64,000 bases of DNA. Origin: Crocinitomix catalasitica ATCC 23190 (lineage in GTDB: Bacteria; Bacteroidota; Bacteroidia; Flavobacteriales_D; Crocinitomicaceae). Below are positions 37,001 to 45,327 of this stretch, piece by piece. The notes under the pieces were generated by a model that saw only the letters and a list, made by a program, of their open reading frames with translations, did no database searches and was not told the DNA's origin. The stretch lies in NCBI RefSeq assembly GCF_000621625.1, contig NZ_KK211318.1, positions 1 to 64,000 on the forward strand, read 5' to 3'. Both the position numbers and the translations under genes were made by a program. Numbering within the stretch: the stretch's first letter is position 1; the number at the start of each line of letters is the position of its first letter.

Positions 37001-37048
37001 CACAAATACACTGAGGATAGCTATGGATATTTTAATAATATTTTTCAT
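34031..37048 (-). CDS. Large secreted T9SS type-B protein with PKD and CHU_C domains
   Basis: 1005 residues. A signal peptide (about 1-22, ending NWAQ) is followed by a beta-rich N-terminal domain (about 25-310) with GPDHARLGPRLGFV. Between about 320 and 750 come Ig-like repeats with Cys and repeating FRYI or GLTAGDYTFRY segments. Two PKD-like domains have WSFGDGG and WDFGDGSE. The C-terminus (about 915-1005) is a gliding-motility-type CHU_C sorting domain with IPNTFTPDGDPFNNEF and DGSYGNGGLVDDGVYIWQ. Type-B CTDs mark T9SS cargo that are secreted or held on the surface, often adhesins. The gene lies behind the small secreted gene at 37076, possibly in one transcript. I found no PorP/SprF-like partner here. 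Confidence 0.9.
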   Translation of the reverse strand: MKNIIKISIAILSVFVPFTNWAQIEGTNAFLMAPSIEIGIHNNGYEGSSVGPAGPDHARLGPRLGFVANPEDDAWTNYDGDYYLPGSPENTFGIQIDGIDYQNSASPEYDIPAVGVSDYEVIGKCKMVQWNGSVGGIDINLLYKLDTTTTYYTVDVTLVNTNAVDKSNIYFYKTFDPDNNQTIGWNFVTFNEIESQPSPFCSKSIVSATQINSWTSYVGLGAIDPQIRVSKGNFAVAQGDWIYNASGPGMTGVVGPPGGLVDEAISICKRIPTFRAGATENFQFVVILDASQVEEAIQSLYYVDFDGGLGASASCLYEDVPDTIDFDCGGSSVELSFDGPFVGPAYDIYWYNDDTGEEIGDEATVTVEPYGTTKYRVEATPVTDCFELDIIRYVIIRGVGTAPGIEFINPGPQCNPINPEDLLIRDTLDIPDTEMTFHSSEPDNMRDMDDLWPGGPIGPGDEIWVMIGDPIGGCYDKKPIVIEFSVYSAGLDSTGFLMCNSGLETADLNTFLVDTIFTVDDIFYWEEVDATGGAFNPLTGILDPTGLTAGDYTFRYIVSVEGDCDNDTSFHTITIYDQPTSGEDNTGEICNVVGDQFNLNTLLSGHDAGGFWEEITPTDGAFDERTGVLSVGLPLPDGDFRFRYITLGTEPCINDTATFVISVQPLPLLDAGLDQSICIGDETVVSATGSPATYTWTPAGIINDTPFTPELGELNYTVTAESENGCITVDDLSIIVHPLPIISFAVSDPEGCTPFTTEFTITSDIEIFRTDWSFGDGGTIIGTAAETVSHTYEYGGLYDVRATVTDIYGCKSTVEYDEYITVETMPIAAFSHNPQAAFTNNTEVEYTNQSLFATDYSWDFGDGSETTPEENPIHFFPSEPGDIFYPVELSAWNYLGCTDKVTVYVQVKSIIIFYIPNTFTPDGDPFNNEFLPIFESGYDPYDYHMTIFNRYGEMVFETYDATVGWDGSYGNGGLVDDGVYIWQLDFKEKHSDKRHQHNGHITIMK

Positions 37049-37075
37049 AAAGTCTATTTTTATTAGTGCTGTTAT

Positions 37076-37438
37076 CTAATATTTATTTGGTTTTGACAAT
37101 CTATTCAAATAAGTCTGCAAATTTGCAGGATCTCTATCATCTCCAATAAATTCTAGCATAATTTGAAGAACAACATAACGCTCTTCATAGTTAAGTACAG
37201 GACGAGTAATATTCGCGTAAAGAAAAGCATTGATATAATTATTAGCTTGTTCTTCACTTTCAAAAGATAAATGAGAAATATCGATATAATAATATTCTTC
37301 TATTGGTGTCACAGGAACTGTGACATAATAATTTTCATCTATTGTAGCTACTGTTAGTTCTTCTAAAACATAATCTTGTGAGTAAGAACTAACACTAACT
37401 AGTACAAATGCGAGCGAAAGTATTTTTATTAGTTTCAT
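37076..37438 (-). CDS. Small secreted protein, unknown
   Basis: 120 residues with a signal peptide (MKLIKILSLAFVLVSVSSYSQ). The mature part is acidic and Tyr-rich, with VTPIEEYYYIDISHL, and no cysteine or known motif. It lies 27 bases before the 1005-residue protein on the same strand, so it may be its partner. It is too small for a PorP/SprF barrel, so the usual type-B partner is not what it is. Confidence 0.6.
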   Translation of the reverse strand: MKLIKILSLAFVLVSVSSYSQDYVLEELTVATIDENYYVTVPVTPIEEYYYIDISHLSFESEEQANNYINAFLYANITRPVLNYEERYVVLQIMLEFIGDDRDPANLQTYLNRLSKPNKY

Positions 37439-37743
37439 GTTGATTAAAATAATTGATTCATTAATTAAGACTCTAAATATTCTGTGAAGTTGCCTAATAA
37501 TTATTAAAATTTTAATTTTTTTTTAATTTTTATTTCTTTTTACGTTTTTTTAAAATTAACTTTCTATTAAGTCTTTGTATAATAGCGTGTTGTTGGTTGT
37601 TTGTTTTTTTTTTAATGCGGAATAAGCATATGAATATAATTTAACAAAAATTGAATATTATTGTTATAATTTGGTCAGAAATTGATCAAAAAAAAGCCCC
37701 CATCTTAATAAGATAGGGGCTTTCAGTGTTTTAAATGGTTGGC
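37439..37743. other. Gene-free A/T-rich stretch
   Basis: About 305 bases with long A and T runs (37500-37560). It holds the terminator at 37693-37723, and the upstream region of the gene starting at 37438, for which I find no clear -7 box. Confidence 0.55.
37693..37723 (-). terminator. Rho-independent terminator
   Basis: AAAGCCCC(C)ATCTT and AAGAT(A)GGGGCTTT pair around TAAT-type loop bases; on the minus strand a run of eight U follows. It lies 20 bases behind the small gene ending at 37744. Confidence 0.85.
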
Positions 37744-37971
37744 TTATTTTGTCGCCTTAGGAGTTGCTGTTTTTTTAGCGTCTCCGCCTTTTTTACAACA
37801 TGCTTTTTCTGCACATGTTTTCGTTTTACTATCAGCAGTCTTTGTTGTTTTTTTAGATTCTTTTGTTGTTTTAGTAGCTTCACTTTTCTTTTCTCCTTCT
37901 TGAGCATAAGAATTCATTGTGAAGCCTCCTAAAAATGCCATCAATGACATTGTTATAAATAATTTTTTCAT
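37744..37971 (-). CDS. Small Lys/Thr-rich exported protein with Cys cluster
   Basis: 75 residues. Signal peptide MKKLFITMSLMAFLGGFTMNSYAQ, then a chain made mostly of Lys, Thr, Ser and Ala with one Cys motif, TCAEKACCKKGG. I know of similar short Cys-containing low-complexity exported proteins in the phylum; the function is not known. The Cys set may bind metal. It has a terminator and no obvious partner. Confidence 0.6.
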   Translation of the reverse strand: MKKLFITMSLMAFLGGFTMNSYAQEGEKKSEATKTTKESKKTTKTADSKTKTCAEKACCKKGGDAKKTATPKATK

Positions 37972-38059
37972 TTCGTCTATGTATTTAATTTTAAAGCAAT
38001 TTACGAAAAATAATATAAGATTCGAGCAAATAATTTGTTAAAAGATCTAAATATTAAAT

Positions 38060-38716
38060 TTAAAATTTTGCCAATACAGTAGTTTTTCCTTGTACTTTTT
38101 GTTCAAGATCAACGCATATTTCTGTTCCGATTGGAAGGAATACATCTATTCTAGATCCAAATTTTATAAAGCCAAATTCGCTACCCGCATTAACTTGGGT
38201 TCCCTTTTCGGCATAACAAACAATTCTTCTAGCTACTGCACCAGCGATTTGTCTAAATAGTATTTCCTTTCCATTTTGATGTTCTACTACAACTGTTGAT
38301 CTTTCATTTTCTGTTGAAGATTTTGGATGCCATGCAACTAAAAATTTACCAGGGTGATATTTGAAATATTTGGTAATACCACTAATCGGATTCCAGTTTG
38401 CGTGAACATTAAGTGGTGACATAAAAATTGAAATTTGAATTCTTTTGTCATTAAAATATTCGCTTTCAACAGTCTCTTCAATTACTACGACTTTTCCATC
38501 TGCAGGACATAGAATCAGATTATCGTCTATAATAACTGGTCGACTGGGAACACGAAAGAATTGGATTACCAATATCATCATAACAATGATAAAGGCGTTT
38601 ATGAGCCAATATATAATTGGGAAACCACACAAGAATGTATGATTAATACTGAATAGTATTGCCGCTAAAAGGAATGAGAAAGCGATAATTTTGTAACCTT
38701 CTTTGTGTAATTTCAT
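38060..38716 (-). CDS. psd: Phosphatidylserine decarboxylase family protein
   Basis: 218 residues, the short bacterial form. One or two N-terminal membrane segments (about 11-55) precede the catalytic part. The self-cleavage site is in FGFIKFGSRIDVF: the Ser of Gly-Ser becomes the pyruvoyl group, giving alpha and beta chains. Earlier SPLNVHANWNPISG and VEHQNGKEILFRQIAG are typical. It makes phosphatidylethanolamine at the inner membrane. The gene lies nine bases behind cdsA in the phospholipid part of the rsfS-ftsH cluster. Confidence 0.93.
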   Translation of the reverse strand: MKLHKEGYKIIAFSFLLAAILFSINHTFLCGFPIIYWLINAFIIVMMILVIQFFRVPSRPVIIDDNLILCPADGKVVVIEETVESEYFNDKRIQISIFMSPLNVHANWNPISGITKYFKYHPGKFLVAWHPKSSTENERSTVVVEHQNGKEILFRQIAGAVARRIVCYAEKGTQVNAGSEFGFIKFGSRIDVFLPIGTEICVDLEQKVQGKTTVLAKF

Positions 38717-38725
38717 GTTGAAAAT

Positions 38726-39541
38726 CTAGTTAAAAATAAAATAGTCGAGATAAAAAATAATAGGGATTATAATTAAAATGGCGTCAATTCGATCTAAAAT
38801 TCCGCCATGACCGGGAAGAATTGTACCTGAATCCTTAGCATTGACACTTCTTTTTAACATTGATTCGACCAAGTCACCTGCCGTACCGACAGCAGAAATG
38901 ATAATGGCAAAAACTGTATATTTTAAATATGATTCGTCTGTGAAGTAAGCAATAATTAATCCTCCAATTATCGCGGAAATCATACCTCCGATAAAGCCTT
39001 CCCATGACTTTTTTGGGGAGATACGTTCAAACAATTTGGTCTTACCAATTTTTCTACCAACTAAATAGGCGAAAGTATCACTGCACCAAATAAGAATAAA
39101 GATACTAAGGACAGGCCAAAAAGATGTGATCCAAAGCGTTGTTGGATCGAATTCAATCATCAAATTCAATAAAAGAATTGGTAATAGCGTATAAAACAAT
39201 CCGCTGATTGTAATACCAATATTTTGAAAAGGATTGGATTTATTTCGAAATAATTCGATTAATGCAATTGCACTAAAAAGTACGATGCTAATGGCTAAGA
39301 CATGTTTTGATAACACAGGCCAATAGAAGCTTAATGAAAATAAAATGTAAATTACAAGACTAGAAGTAATTCCTGTGGCTACTTGTGGCTGTGTATCTGT
39401 TGCTTTAAATAGAGTATAGAATTCTTTTAAAGCCAAAATCATTAAAACACCAAAAACTATTTGGAATAACCAGATTTTTAGAACAATAGCTAATATAATT
39501 GTAAGAATAAAAAAGAAGCCAGTTATTGCCCGTTGCCACAT
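38726..39541 (-). CDS. cdsA: Phosphatidate cytidylyltransferase
   Basis: 271 residues with about eight membrane segments. The CDP-diglyceride synthase signature is GTAGDLVESMLKRSVNAKDSGTILPGHGG near residue 220. It makes CDP-diacylglycerol from phosphatidate and CTP, the precursor for phosphatidylserine that Psd uses. The gene is three bases after the DUF2007 gene and nine bases before psd, so the three are one transcript. Confidence 0.95.
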   Translation of the reverse strand: MWQRAITGFFFILTIILAIVLKIWLFQIVFGVLMILALKEFYTLFKATDTQPQVATGITSSLVIYILFSLSFYWPVLSKHVLAISIVLFSAIALIELFRNKSNPFQNIGITISGLFYTLLPILLLNLMIEFDPTTLWITSFWPVLSIFILIWCSDTFAYLVGRKIGKTKLFERISPKKSWEGFIGGMISAIIGGLIIAYFTDESYLKYTVFAIIISAVGTAGDLVESMLKRSVNAKDSGTILPGHGGILDRIDAILIIIPIIFYLDYFIFN

Positions 39542-39544
39542 TTG

Positions 39545-39751
39545 TTAGTTGTTTTGATACGACCTGATCAATTCTTTTGCTTCATCAGCCAATTCATTAG
39601 AAACAAGTAAGTCGATTTCCCCAAAGCTATTATAACTCGAATCTTTTTGATTAAAAACCAAAGAGGGGATGTTGTTTACTTCCAACATCCCTTTTATAAT
39701 ATGTACAATAGCTTCTTGTGTGCTTGAAAAAACGACTACTTTATTTTCCAT
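39545..39751 (-). CDS. DUF2007 family small protein
   Basis: 68 residues, soluble. The core VVVFSSTQEAIVHIIKGMLEVNNIPSLV matches the DUF2007 (putative signal-transducing) fold, similar in outline to a small ferredoxin-like alpha-beta domain. The role is unknown. It stands between ftsH (11 bases) and cdsA (3 bases), an arrangement frequent in flavobacteria. Confidence 0.85.
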   Translation of the reverse strand: MENKVVVFSSTQEAIVHIIKGMLEVNNIPSLVFNQKDSSYNSFGEIDLLVSNELADEAKELIRSYQNN

Positions 39752-39762
39752 TCGTCTTTATA

Positions 39763-41868
39763 TTAATTCGTTTCAGAATCAGATTTTGTATCGTTATCTT
39801 TATCAATAGTAGAGTCTGAATCGGTGACAGGTTTAATATCCTTTTCATCAATTTCATCAACAACTATATCAGCAGGAGCAGCTCCTTCGACAATATTAGA
39901 ATCTACAGTTTTAGTCTCTCCCGTTTGCTCATCCCAAATGCGATTACCAAAGATTTCTACTAAGTTGTCTTTAAAGATAACTTCTTTCTCGAGTAATTTA
40001 TTCGCTAACAAGATCAATTTTTCTTTATTGTCAGTTAAAATTTGAACAGCTCTAATATATTGCTCTTCAATAATTTTAGACACTTCTTGATCAATTGTTT
40101 TTGCTCTATCTTCAGAATAAGGTTTTGTAAATCCTCCTTGACCTTGAGAGTCATAATAAGAAATATTACCCAATTCAGCACTTAAACCGTAAACAGAAAC
40201 CATAGCATAAGCTTGTTTCGTTACTTTTTCAAGATCACTTAATGCTCCAGTAGATATTTTTCCAAACATAATTTGCTCAGCGGCTCTACCACCTAAAGCA
40301 GAACACATCTCATCCAACAATTGTTCTGTTGTAGTAATTTGTCTTTCTTCAGGTAAATACCATGCCGCTCCTAAAGATCTACCTCTTGGTACAATCGTAA
40401 CCTTAACGAGCGGAGAAGCATGTTCTAATAACCACGATGTAGTTGCATGTCCAGCTTCGTGAAAAGCAATCGTTTTCTTTTCTTGTGGGGTGATGATCTT
40501 ATTTTTCTTTTCTAATCCACCAACAATTCTGTCAACAGCATCTAAGAAATCTTGTTTTTCAACAAACTTTTTCTTTTTTCTGGCAGCAATTAATGCAGCC
40601 TCATTACAAATATTAGCAATATCAGCACCTGAAAAACCTGGTGTTTGTTTCGCTAAGAAGCTAACATCTAAATCTTTCGCTAATTTTAAAGGTTTTAAAT
40701 GAACTTGGAAAATTTCTTTTCTTTCGTTGATATCTGGCATGTCAACATAGATCTGACGATCGAAACGACCAGCTCTCATTAAAGCAGAATCTAAAACATC
40801 AGCTCTATTGGTAGCAGCTAGGATAATTACACCACTATTAGTACCAAAACCATCCATCTCTGTCAATAATTGGTTCAAAGTGTTCTCTCGTTCATCATTC
40901 GATCCCATATTGGCATTCTTTCCTCTTGCTCGACCAATAGCGTCAATTTCATCAATAAAGATGATTGCCGGCGCTTTTTCTTTCGCCTGTTTAAATAAAT
41001 CTCGTACTCTTGAAGCACCTACACCTACAAACATTTCAACGAAATCAGAACCTGATAAAGAGAAGAATGGAACTTTTGCTTCACCTGCAACGGCTTTAGC
41101 TAATAAAGTTTTACCTGTCCCTGGAGGTCCTACTAATAAGGCTCCTTTAGGAATTTTAGCTCCTAATTCGGTATACTTTTTCGGATTTTTTAGGAAATCT
41201 ACAATCTCTTCAATTTCTTCTTTTGCACCTTCTAAACCAGCAACATCTTTAAATGTTGTATTGGTTCCTTTACCTTTTTCAAAAACTGTTGCTTTTGATT
41301 TACCGATATTGAAAATATTTCCAGCTCCGCCGCCACCGCCGCCGCCTGACATTCTTCTCATGATGAAGATCCAGAATACGATTAGAATAACTGGGAATAA
41401 TAACCAGCTTAAAACGCCACCGGCCCAATCTGTTCTTGTTTCTCTATCTACTTTAAAAGCATATTTAGGTCCACGAGCTTCGAGTGTGTCCTCCATTTCT
41501 TGTAATTGATCTTCAAACGACTCCATATTTGGTGTGTCAAAAATCAAATCAGGAGATCGACCTTCAAAACCTTGTTTTTCTTTAAGGCCTTTGTATTTGG
41601 TCGAATCTAAAGCTTTAATTTCATCAAGCTGATCAAGTTTTAGGTAAATTTCACCTTTTTCCTCATTCTTTATGATGATTAATTTTTCGATTAGACCGAG
41701 ATCAGCTAATTCTTCAAAATCTTTTTTATTGATCTCAATTGTTTTTGGCTTTAATGAGAAAAGGTTAAACGCAATTAATAATACTACTATAATTGCATAG
41801 ATCCAGTAAGCATTAAATCCTTTTTTATTCCCCTTACTATCGGGAGATTGTTTATTGTTATTTGCCAT
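39763..41868 (-). CDS. ftsH: ATP-dependent zinc metalloprotease FtsH
   Basis: 701 residues. Two membrane segments (about 21-38 and 151-170) enclose the periplasmic part. The AAA+ domain has Walker A GPPGTGKT (247-254), Walker B FIDEID (304-309) and the arginine-containing RAGRFDRQ. The M41 zinc site is HEAGH (470-474). The tail is acidic (DEIDEKDIKPVTDSDSTIDKD). FtsH is a hexamer that degrades membrane and regulatory proteins. It lies seven bases behind rsfS. Confidence 0.98.
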   Translation of the reverse strand: MANNNKQSPDSKGNKKGFNAYWIYAIIVVLLIAFNLFSLKPKTIEINKKDFEELADLGLIEKLIIIKNEEKGEIYLKLDQLDEIKALDSTKYKGLKEKQGFEGRSPDLIFDTPNMESFEDQLQEMEDTLEARGPKYAFKVDRETRTDWAGGVLSWLLFPVILIVFWIFIMRRMSGGGGGGGAGNIFNIGKSKATVFEKGKGTNTTFKDVAGLEGAKEEIEEIVDFLKNPKKYTELGAKIPKGALLVGPPGTGKTLLAKAVAGEAKVPFFSLSGSDFVEMFVGVGASRVRDLFKQAKEKAPAIIFIDEIDAIGRARGKNANMGSNDERENTLNQLLTEMDGFGTNSGVIILAATNRADVLDSALMRAGRFDRQIYVDMPDINERKEIFQVHLKPLKLAKDLDVSFLAKQTPGFSGADIANICNEAALIAARKKKKFVEKQDFLDAVDRIVGGLEKKNKIITPQEKKTIAFHEAGHATTSWLLEHASPLVKVTIVPRGRSLGAAWYLPEERQITTTEQLLDEMCSALGGRAAEQIMFGKISTGALSDLEKVTKQAYAMVSVYGLSAELGNISYYDSQGQGGFTKPYSEDRAKTIDQEVSKIIEEQYIRAVQILTDNKEKLILLANKLLEKEVIFKDNLVEIFGNRIWDEQTGETKTVDSNIVEGAAPADIVVDEIDEKDIKPVTDSDSTIDKDNDTKSDSETN

Positions 41869-41875
41869 AATTTAT

Positions 41876-42259
41876 TTAATCAATATTGGGAATTTCTATC
41901 AATTCTGCATCAGCCCATAAACTTTCTAAATTATAGAATGATCGAATATCCTTATAAAACACATGTAATACTACATTGACATAGTCTAATAAAATCCATT
42001 CAGCATTTCTAACACCTTCTTGATGCCAAGGTTTTTCTTGAATTTCTTTACGTGTTGTTCTAGTAACAGATTGAGCAATTGCTTCAACTTGTGTACTTGA
42101 TTCACCGCTACAAATAATAAAAAAATCTGCGACAGCATTAGGAAGTTCGGAAAGGTTCAAAATTGTAATGTCTTTACCCTTCACTTCTTGAATTCCATCA
42201 ACTATGGTATCTACTAATATTTTTGTTTTCAATTCTCTTTCTCCAACTGTTTTCTGCAT
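41876..42259 (-). CDS. rsfS: Ribosomal silencing factor RsfS
   Basis: 127 residues. The fold is marked by DFFIICSGESSTQVEAIA, KPWHQEGVRNAEWILLDYVNVVLHVF and YNLESLWADAE. It binds ribosomal protein uL14 and blocks joining of the subunits during starvation. It opens the rsfS-ftsH-DUF2007-cdsA-psd unit and is divergent to birA. Confidence 0.95.
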   Translation of the reverse strand: MQKTVGERELKTKILVDTIVDGIQEVKGKDITILNLSELPNAVADFFIICSGESSTQVEAIAQSVTRTTRKEIQEKPWHQEGVRNAEWILLDYVNVVLHVFYKDIRSFYNLESLWADAELIEIPNID

Positions 42260-42277
42260 TGTTTTTTATTTGGTGAA

Positions 42278-42285
42278 CAAAATTA
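42278..42285 (-). promoter_or_regulatory. Candidate -7 box TAATTTTG upstream of rsfS
   Basis: Exact TAnnTTTG on the minus strand, 18 nt upstream of rsfS, in the 71-base divergent gap with birA. Confidence 0.45.
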
Positions 42286-42330
42286 GGTTTTTTGTTTCAT
42301 TTAAATTTAAAATTGGGCACTTTTGTTTGC

Positions 42331-43068
42331 ATGAACTATAAAAGATTACAATTAAATCTTATCCATTTAAACACTGTTGATTCTACAAACAATTATGCTG
42401 CCAATCTAATAAAGAGGACAAAATATGTAAGTGGTACAGTAATCCTGACAAAAAGACAGCTTGCTGGACGTGGCCAAAGAGGTAATAATTGGCAAAGTGA
42501 AGCAGGCGAAAATTTGACAGGAACGTGGATGTTGAGAACGGAACTTAATCCCGCTAAAGCCTTTTATTTAAATATTATTGCCAGTTTAAGTATTTGGAAA
42601 ACTTTAAATGACTTAGGAATTGATGCTAAAATAAAATGGCCGAATGATATTTATGTCAATGATAAAAAAATAGCGGGTATACTAGTAGAAAATCAAATTC
42701 AAATTGATAAAATCACAACGACTATCATCGGAATCGGATTGAATATTAATCAAACAAAATTCGAAGATGCTGATAAAATAACTTCTATCCAGCTAGAAAA
42801 AGGAAGGACTTGCGAAATTGCAGATGTTTTCTTACAAGTTTATGGTTATATTGATTTTTACCTTGATCATTTAATGCAAGGGAATTTTGATTTATTATTA
42901 TTCGCTTATTATAAACACATGTACCGAATTATGGAAAAGCACATGTTTATGGCAAATGGTGTTGAATTTCAAGGAGAAATTTTGGGGATAAACGATTTTG
43001 GTCGTCTCAAAATAAAAACCAAAAATAGTATAGAAACGTTCGATATTAAGGAGATTAAATTCCTCTAA
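42331..43068 (+). CDS. birA: Biotin-acetyl-CoA-carboxylase ligase
   Basis: 245 residues from MNYKRLQLNLIHLNTVDSTN; the frame extends to 42292 only through a TTG. It holds the catalytic domain, with GRGQRGNNWQSEAGENL and KWPNDIYVNDKKIAGILVEN, and the short C-terminal cap. There is no helix-turn-helix part, so it is the class-I form, without repressor activity. It attaches biotin to the carrier domain of biotin-dependent carboxylases; propionyl-CoA carboxylase would connect it with the mutAB pathway, by inference. Confidence 0.93.
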   Translation: MNYKRLQLNLIHLNTVDSTNNYAANLIKRTKYVSGTVILTKRQLAGRGQRGNNWQSEAGENLTGTWMLRTELNPAKAFYLNIIASLSIWKTLNDLGIDAKIKWPNDIYVNDKKIAGILVENQIQIDKITTTIIGIGLNINQTKFEDADKITSIQLEKGRTCEIADVFLQVYGYIDFYLDHLMQGNFDLLLFAYYKHMYRIMEKHMFMANGVEFQGEILGINDFGRLKIKTKNSIETFDIKEIKFL

Positions 43069-43072
43069 TATT

Positions 43073-43477
43073 TTATTTGTGTAGCTGTTGGATTCTATTT
43101 GCCATATAGTCAAATAGATTTGTTAAAGGTTTAACAACCATCATTTTTAAGAACGCATTGATTTCACCATTAAATTCTAAAACTGTTTCAGTTTGCTCAT
43201 TTACTTTAGTGAAATTGATATCTAAAGTAAATTTAAAAGGAGCTTTATCTCCAGATATAATGTGAATGTTTTCACCTTCTTTTACAGATGATTTAATCAG
43301 CGGAATTAACGCGGCATTTTGAACCTTGAAAGAACATTGATCAAAATCTGATTTCCATTCGGATATTTTATCTTTTGGCAATAACTGTTCAATATTATTA
43401 AAATCCAATAGAAATGCATAGACTGTTTCAATAGATGCATTGACTGTTACTTTCTGACTTTCAATTTTAGTTGCCAT
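43073..43477 (-). CDS. SRPBCC-fold protein (CoxG/START-like)
   Basis: 134 residues, no signal peptide. The chain shows the alternating pattern of the Bet v1/START fold: VTVNASIETVYAFLLDFNNIEQLLPK near the start, KFTLDINFT and a long C-terminal helix from LKMMVVKPLTNLFDYMANR. This family binds hydrophobic ligands; the ligand is not known. It follows pyrE with an 11-base overlap, so translation is coupled. Its 3' end converges with birA four bases away. Confidence 0.78.
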   Translation of the reverse strand: MATKIESQKVTVNASIETVYAFLLDFNNIEQLLPKDKISEWKSDFDQCSFKVQNAALIPLIKSSVKEGENIHIISGDKAPFKFTLDINFTKVNEQTETVLEFNGEINAFLKMMVVKPLTNLFDYMANRIQQLHK

Positions 43478-44117
43478 TATTCGTCCAAGTTTTCGGGTTG
43501 AGTTTCCAATTTTTTAATGATGTCAAATCTTTTTCTGAGATATAACTTTCTTTAATTGCTTTTTCTATAAGGATATCGTAATCACTTAAAGTGAAATATG
43601 GGCAATTGGCGTTTTCAAAGTTATCAACTGCTTCTTGAAATCCATAAGTGAAAATCGCGCCTAGTCCTATTACATTTAATTTTTCTGCACGTAATGCTTC
43701 GACAGCTAATAAACTACTGCCGCCAGTAGAAATTAAATCTTCAATTACAATAACGCGTTGACCGGTTCGGTATTCACCTTCAATCATATTTTGAAGACCA
43801 TGACCTTTAGCCGATGATCGAACATATATAAAAGGAAGTCCTAATTCCTCTGCTATCAAAGCTCCAATCGCAATTCCACCGGTTGCAACACCAGCAATAA
43901 CTTCGACTGTTTCAAATTGTTTCCTAATTTGGTCAGAAAATGTTTGTCTGATCGCAGTTCTAATACTTGGATATGATAAAGTTTTACGGTTATCACAGTA
44001 TATTGGAGACAACATTCCACTCGACCAAGTAAAGGGACTTGAAGGATTTAATTTAACAGCTTTGATTTGTAATAAAAAATCTGCTATTTTTAGGGCCTTA
44101 TCTTTATCTAAAATCAT
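43467..44117 (-). CDS. pyrE: Orotate phosphoribosyltransferase
   Basis: 216 residues from MILDKDKALKIADFLLQ, where family alignments begin; the reading from 44168 would overlap the divergent gene. PRPP is bound by VIVIEDLISTGGSS and the orotate loop is in AYVRSSAKGHG-like YVRSSAKGHGLQ. It converts orotate and PRPP into OMP in pyrimidine synthesis. The start codon is only nine bases from that of the divergent NUDIX gene. Confidence 0.95.
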   Translation of the reverse strand: MILDKDKALKIADFLLQIKAVKLNPSSPFTWSSGMLSPIYCDNRKTLSYPSIRTAIRQTFSDQIRKQFETVEVIAGVATGGIAIGALIAEELGLPFIYVRSSAKGHGLQNMIEGEYRTGQRVIVIEDLISTGGSSLLAVEALRAEKLNVIGLGAIFTYGFQEAVDNFENANCPYFTLSDYDILIEKAIKESYISEKDLTSLKNWKLNPKTWTNNGN

Positions 44118-44126
44118 AGGGAACAA

Positions 44127-44714
44127 ATGTATAAAGTTTTTATAGAAAATAAGCTGATTATTTTTCAAATTAATTCACAATTATCGGGCGGATTAAAACG
44201 CAAAGATATTAAACAGAAAATCAAGGACTTTTTAAAGAGTGATGCTAATCAGTTAACAATTGAGGTTAAGGGTAAAGCATCTTTTCATGAAGTGTTTGAT
44301 GGTTATAAACATATTGAAGCAGCTGGCGGTTTAGTTCAACGAGGCGATTCGTTTATGTTTATCATGAGAAATGGTGTTTGGGATATTCCGAAGGGGAAAT
44401 TAGAACCGAATGAAACGCCCGAATTTGGTGCCATTAGAGAAATAGAGGAGGAGTGTGGTGTCATTCAACCTAAAATAAAAATGCATTTAACCAATACTTG
44501 GCATACTTATAAGCAGAAGAGTAGGAGAATGTTGAAAAAGACCTATTGGTATTGGTTAGAGGAAGGTGAGGAGTCTGTCGAACCTGTTCCGCAAGCTGAA
44601 GAAGGGATAACAGCTGTTGAGTTTTTAAACTGGAATGAAATCGATGAAATCTCAGAAAATACTTATGCCTCTATTTGTGAGGTAATAAAGTCTTTAAAAG
44701 AAAAGATGCCCTAA
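44127..44714 (+). CDS. NUDIX hydrolase
   Basis: 195 residues. The NUDIX box is perfect: GKLEPNETPEFGAIREIEEECGV (G-x5-E-x7-REUxEExGU), binding metal and cleaving a nucleoside-diphosphate-linked bond. An N-terminal helical part (about 1-70) with MYKVFIENKLIIF is typical of a Bacteroidota branch. The substrate is unknown. It is divergent to pyrE, from which it is separated by nine bases. Confidence 0.9.
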   Translation: MYKVFIENKLIIFQINSQLSGGLKRKDIKQKIKDFLKSDANQLTIEVKGKASFHEVFDGYKHIEAAGGLVQRGDSFMFIMRNGVWDIPKGKLEPNETPEFGAIREIEEECGVIQPKIKMHLTNTWHTYKQKSRRMLKKTYWYWLEEGEESVEPVPQAEEGITAVEFLNWNEIDEISENTYASICEVIKSLKEKMP

Positions 44715-44766
44715 AGTGTTACTTTTTTAATTGTTTGTATTCCATCTAAAACTAAATGTACCTTTT

Positions 44767-45327
44767 TTGAAGAAATTACTAAAAAGAAGTCAAAGCATTG
44801 ATCATTTATTGGTGAAACAAGCAAAACTTAATCGTGAAGCTTTTGGAATGCTGTACAATAAATATTTTGAACAGATTTATATTTTTATTTTCAAACGGGT
44901 ACGTGACGAAGCAATTGCAGGAGATATTTGCCAAGAGTCGATGGTGAAAGCTATGATGAATATTCACAAATATGAAGATCGTGGCTTTCCGTTTTCGGCC
45001 TGGCTATATCGAATTGCATCCAATCAAGTAAATTTATACTTTAGAGACAATAAAAAAACTGTCAACGTTGAGATTAATGAGAAGGATGCTTTTGTTTTGA
45101 TGGAGGAACTTACTTTGAATGGGAACGAAAAGGAACAGGAATTAGAAAAAATGCTGTCGGTTTTAAGTCAATTAAAACCTGAACAAACAGAACTCATTGA
45201 GTTAAGATTTTTTTCACATTGTTCATTTCAGGAAATTGCTGCAATTTATCATATCTCGGAAGCCAATGCAAAAATGAAATTATACAGATTATTAAAGAAA
45301 GTTCGAAAGTTGATTAATGCATCATGA
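44767..45327 (+). CDS. ECF-type RNA polymerase sigma factor
   Basis: 186 residues from a TTG (LKKLLKRSQSIDHLLVKQ); no ATG exists before residue GMLYNK, so the start is uncertain between 44731 and 44812 (TTG or GTG). Region 2 is FGMLYNKYFEQIYIFIFKRV with GDICQESMVKAM and FSAWLYRIASN; region 4 has PEQTELIELRFFSHCSFQEIAAIYHISEANAKMKLYRLLKKV. It therefore drives a small regulon in response to an unknown signal. The next gene overlaps it by four bases (ATGA). Confidence 0.88.
   Translation: MKKLLKRSQSIDHLLVKQAKLNREAFGMLYNKYFEQIYIFIFKRVRDEAIAGDICQESMVKAMMNIHKYEDRGFPFSAWLYRIASNQVNLYFRDNKKTVNVEINEKDAFVLMEELTLNGNEKEQELEKMLSVLSQLKPEQTELIELRFFSHCSFQEIAAIYHISEANAKMKLYRLLKKVRKLINAS

Noticed and set aside
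34031-37438. SprB/SprF-like pair
   Set aside because: The 120-residue neighbour is too small and has no beta-barrel pattern, so it is not a PorP/SprF partner.
40808-41509. 233-residue plus-strand frame
   Set aside because: Lies opposite the conserved AAA+ part of ftsH and has no features of its own.
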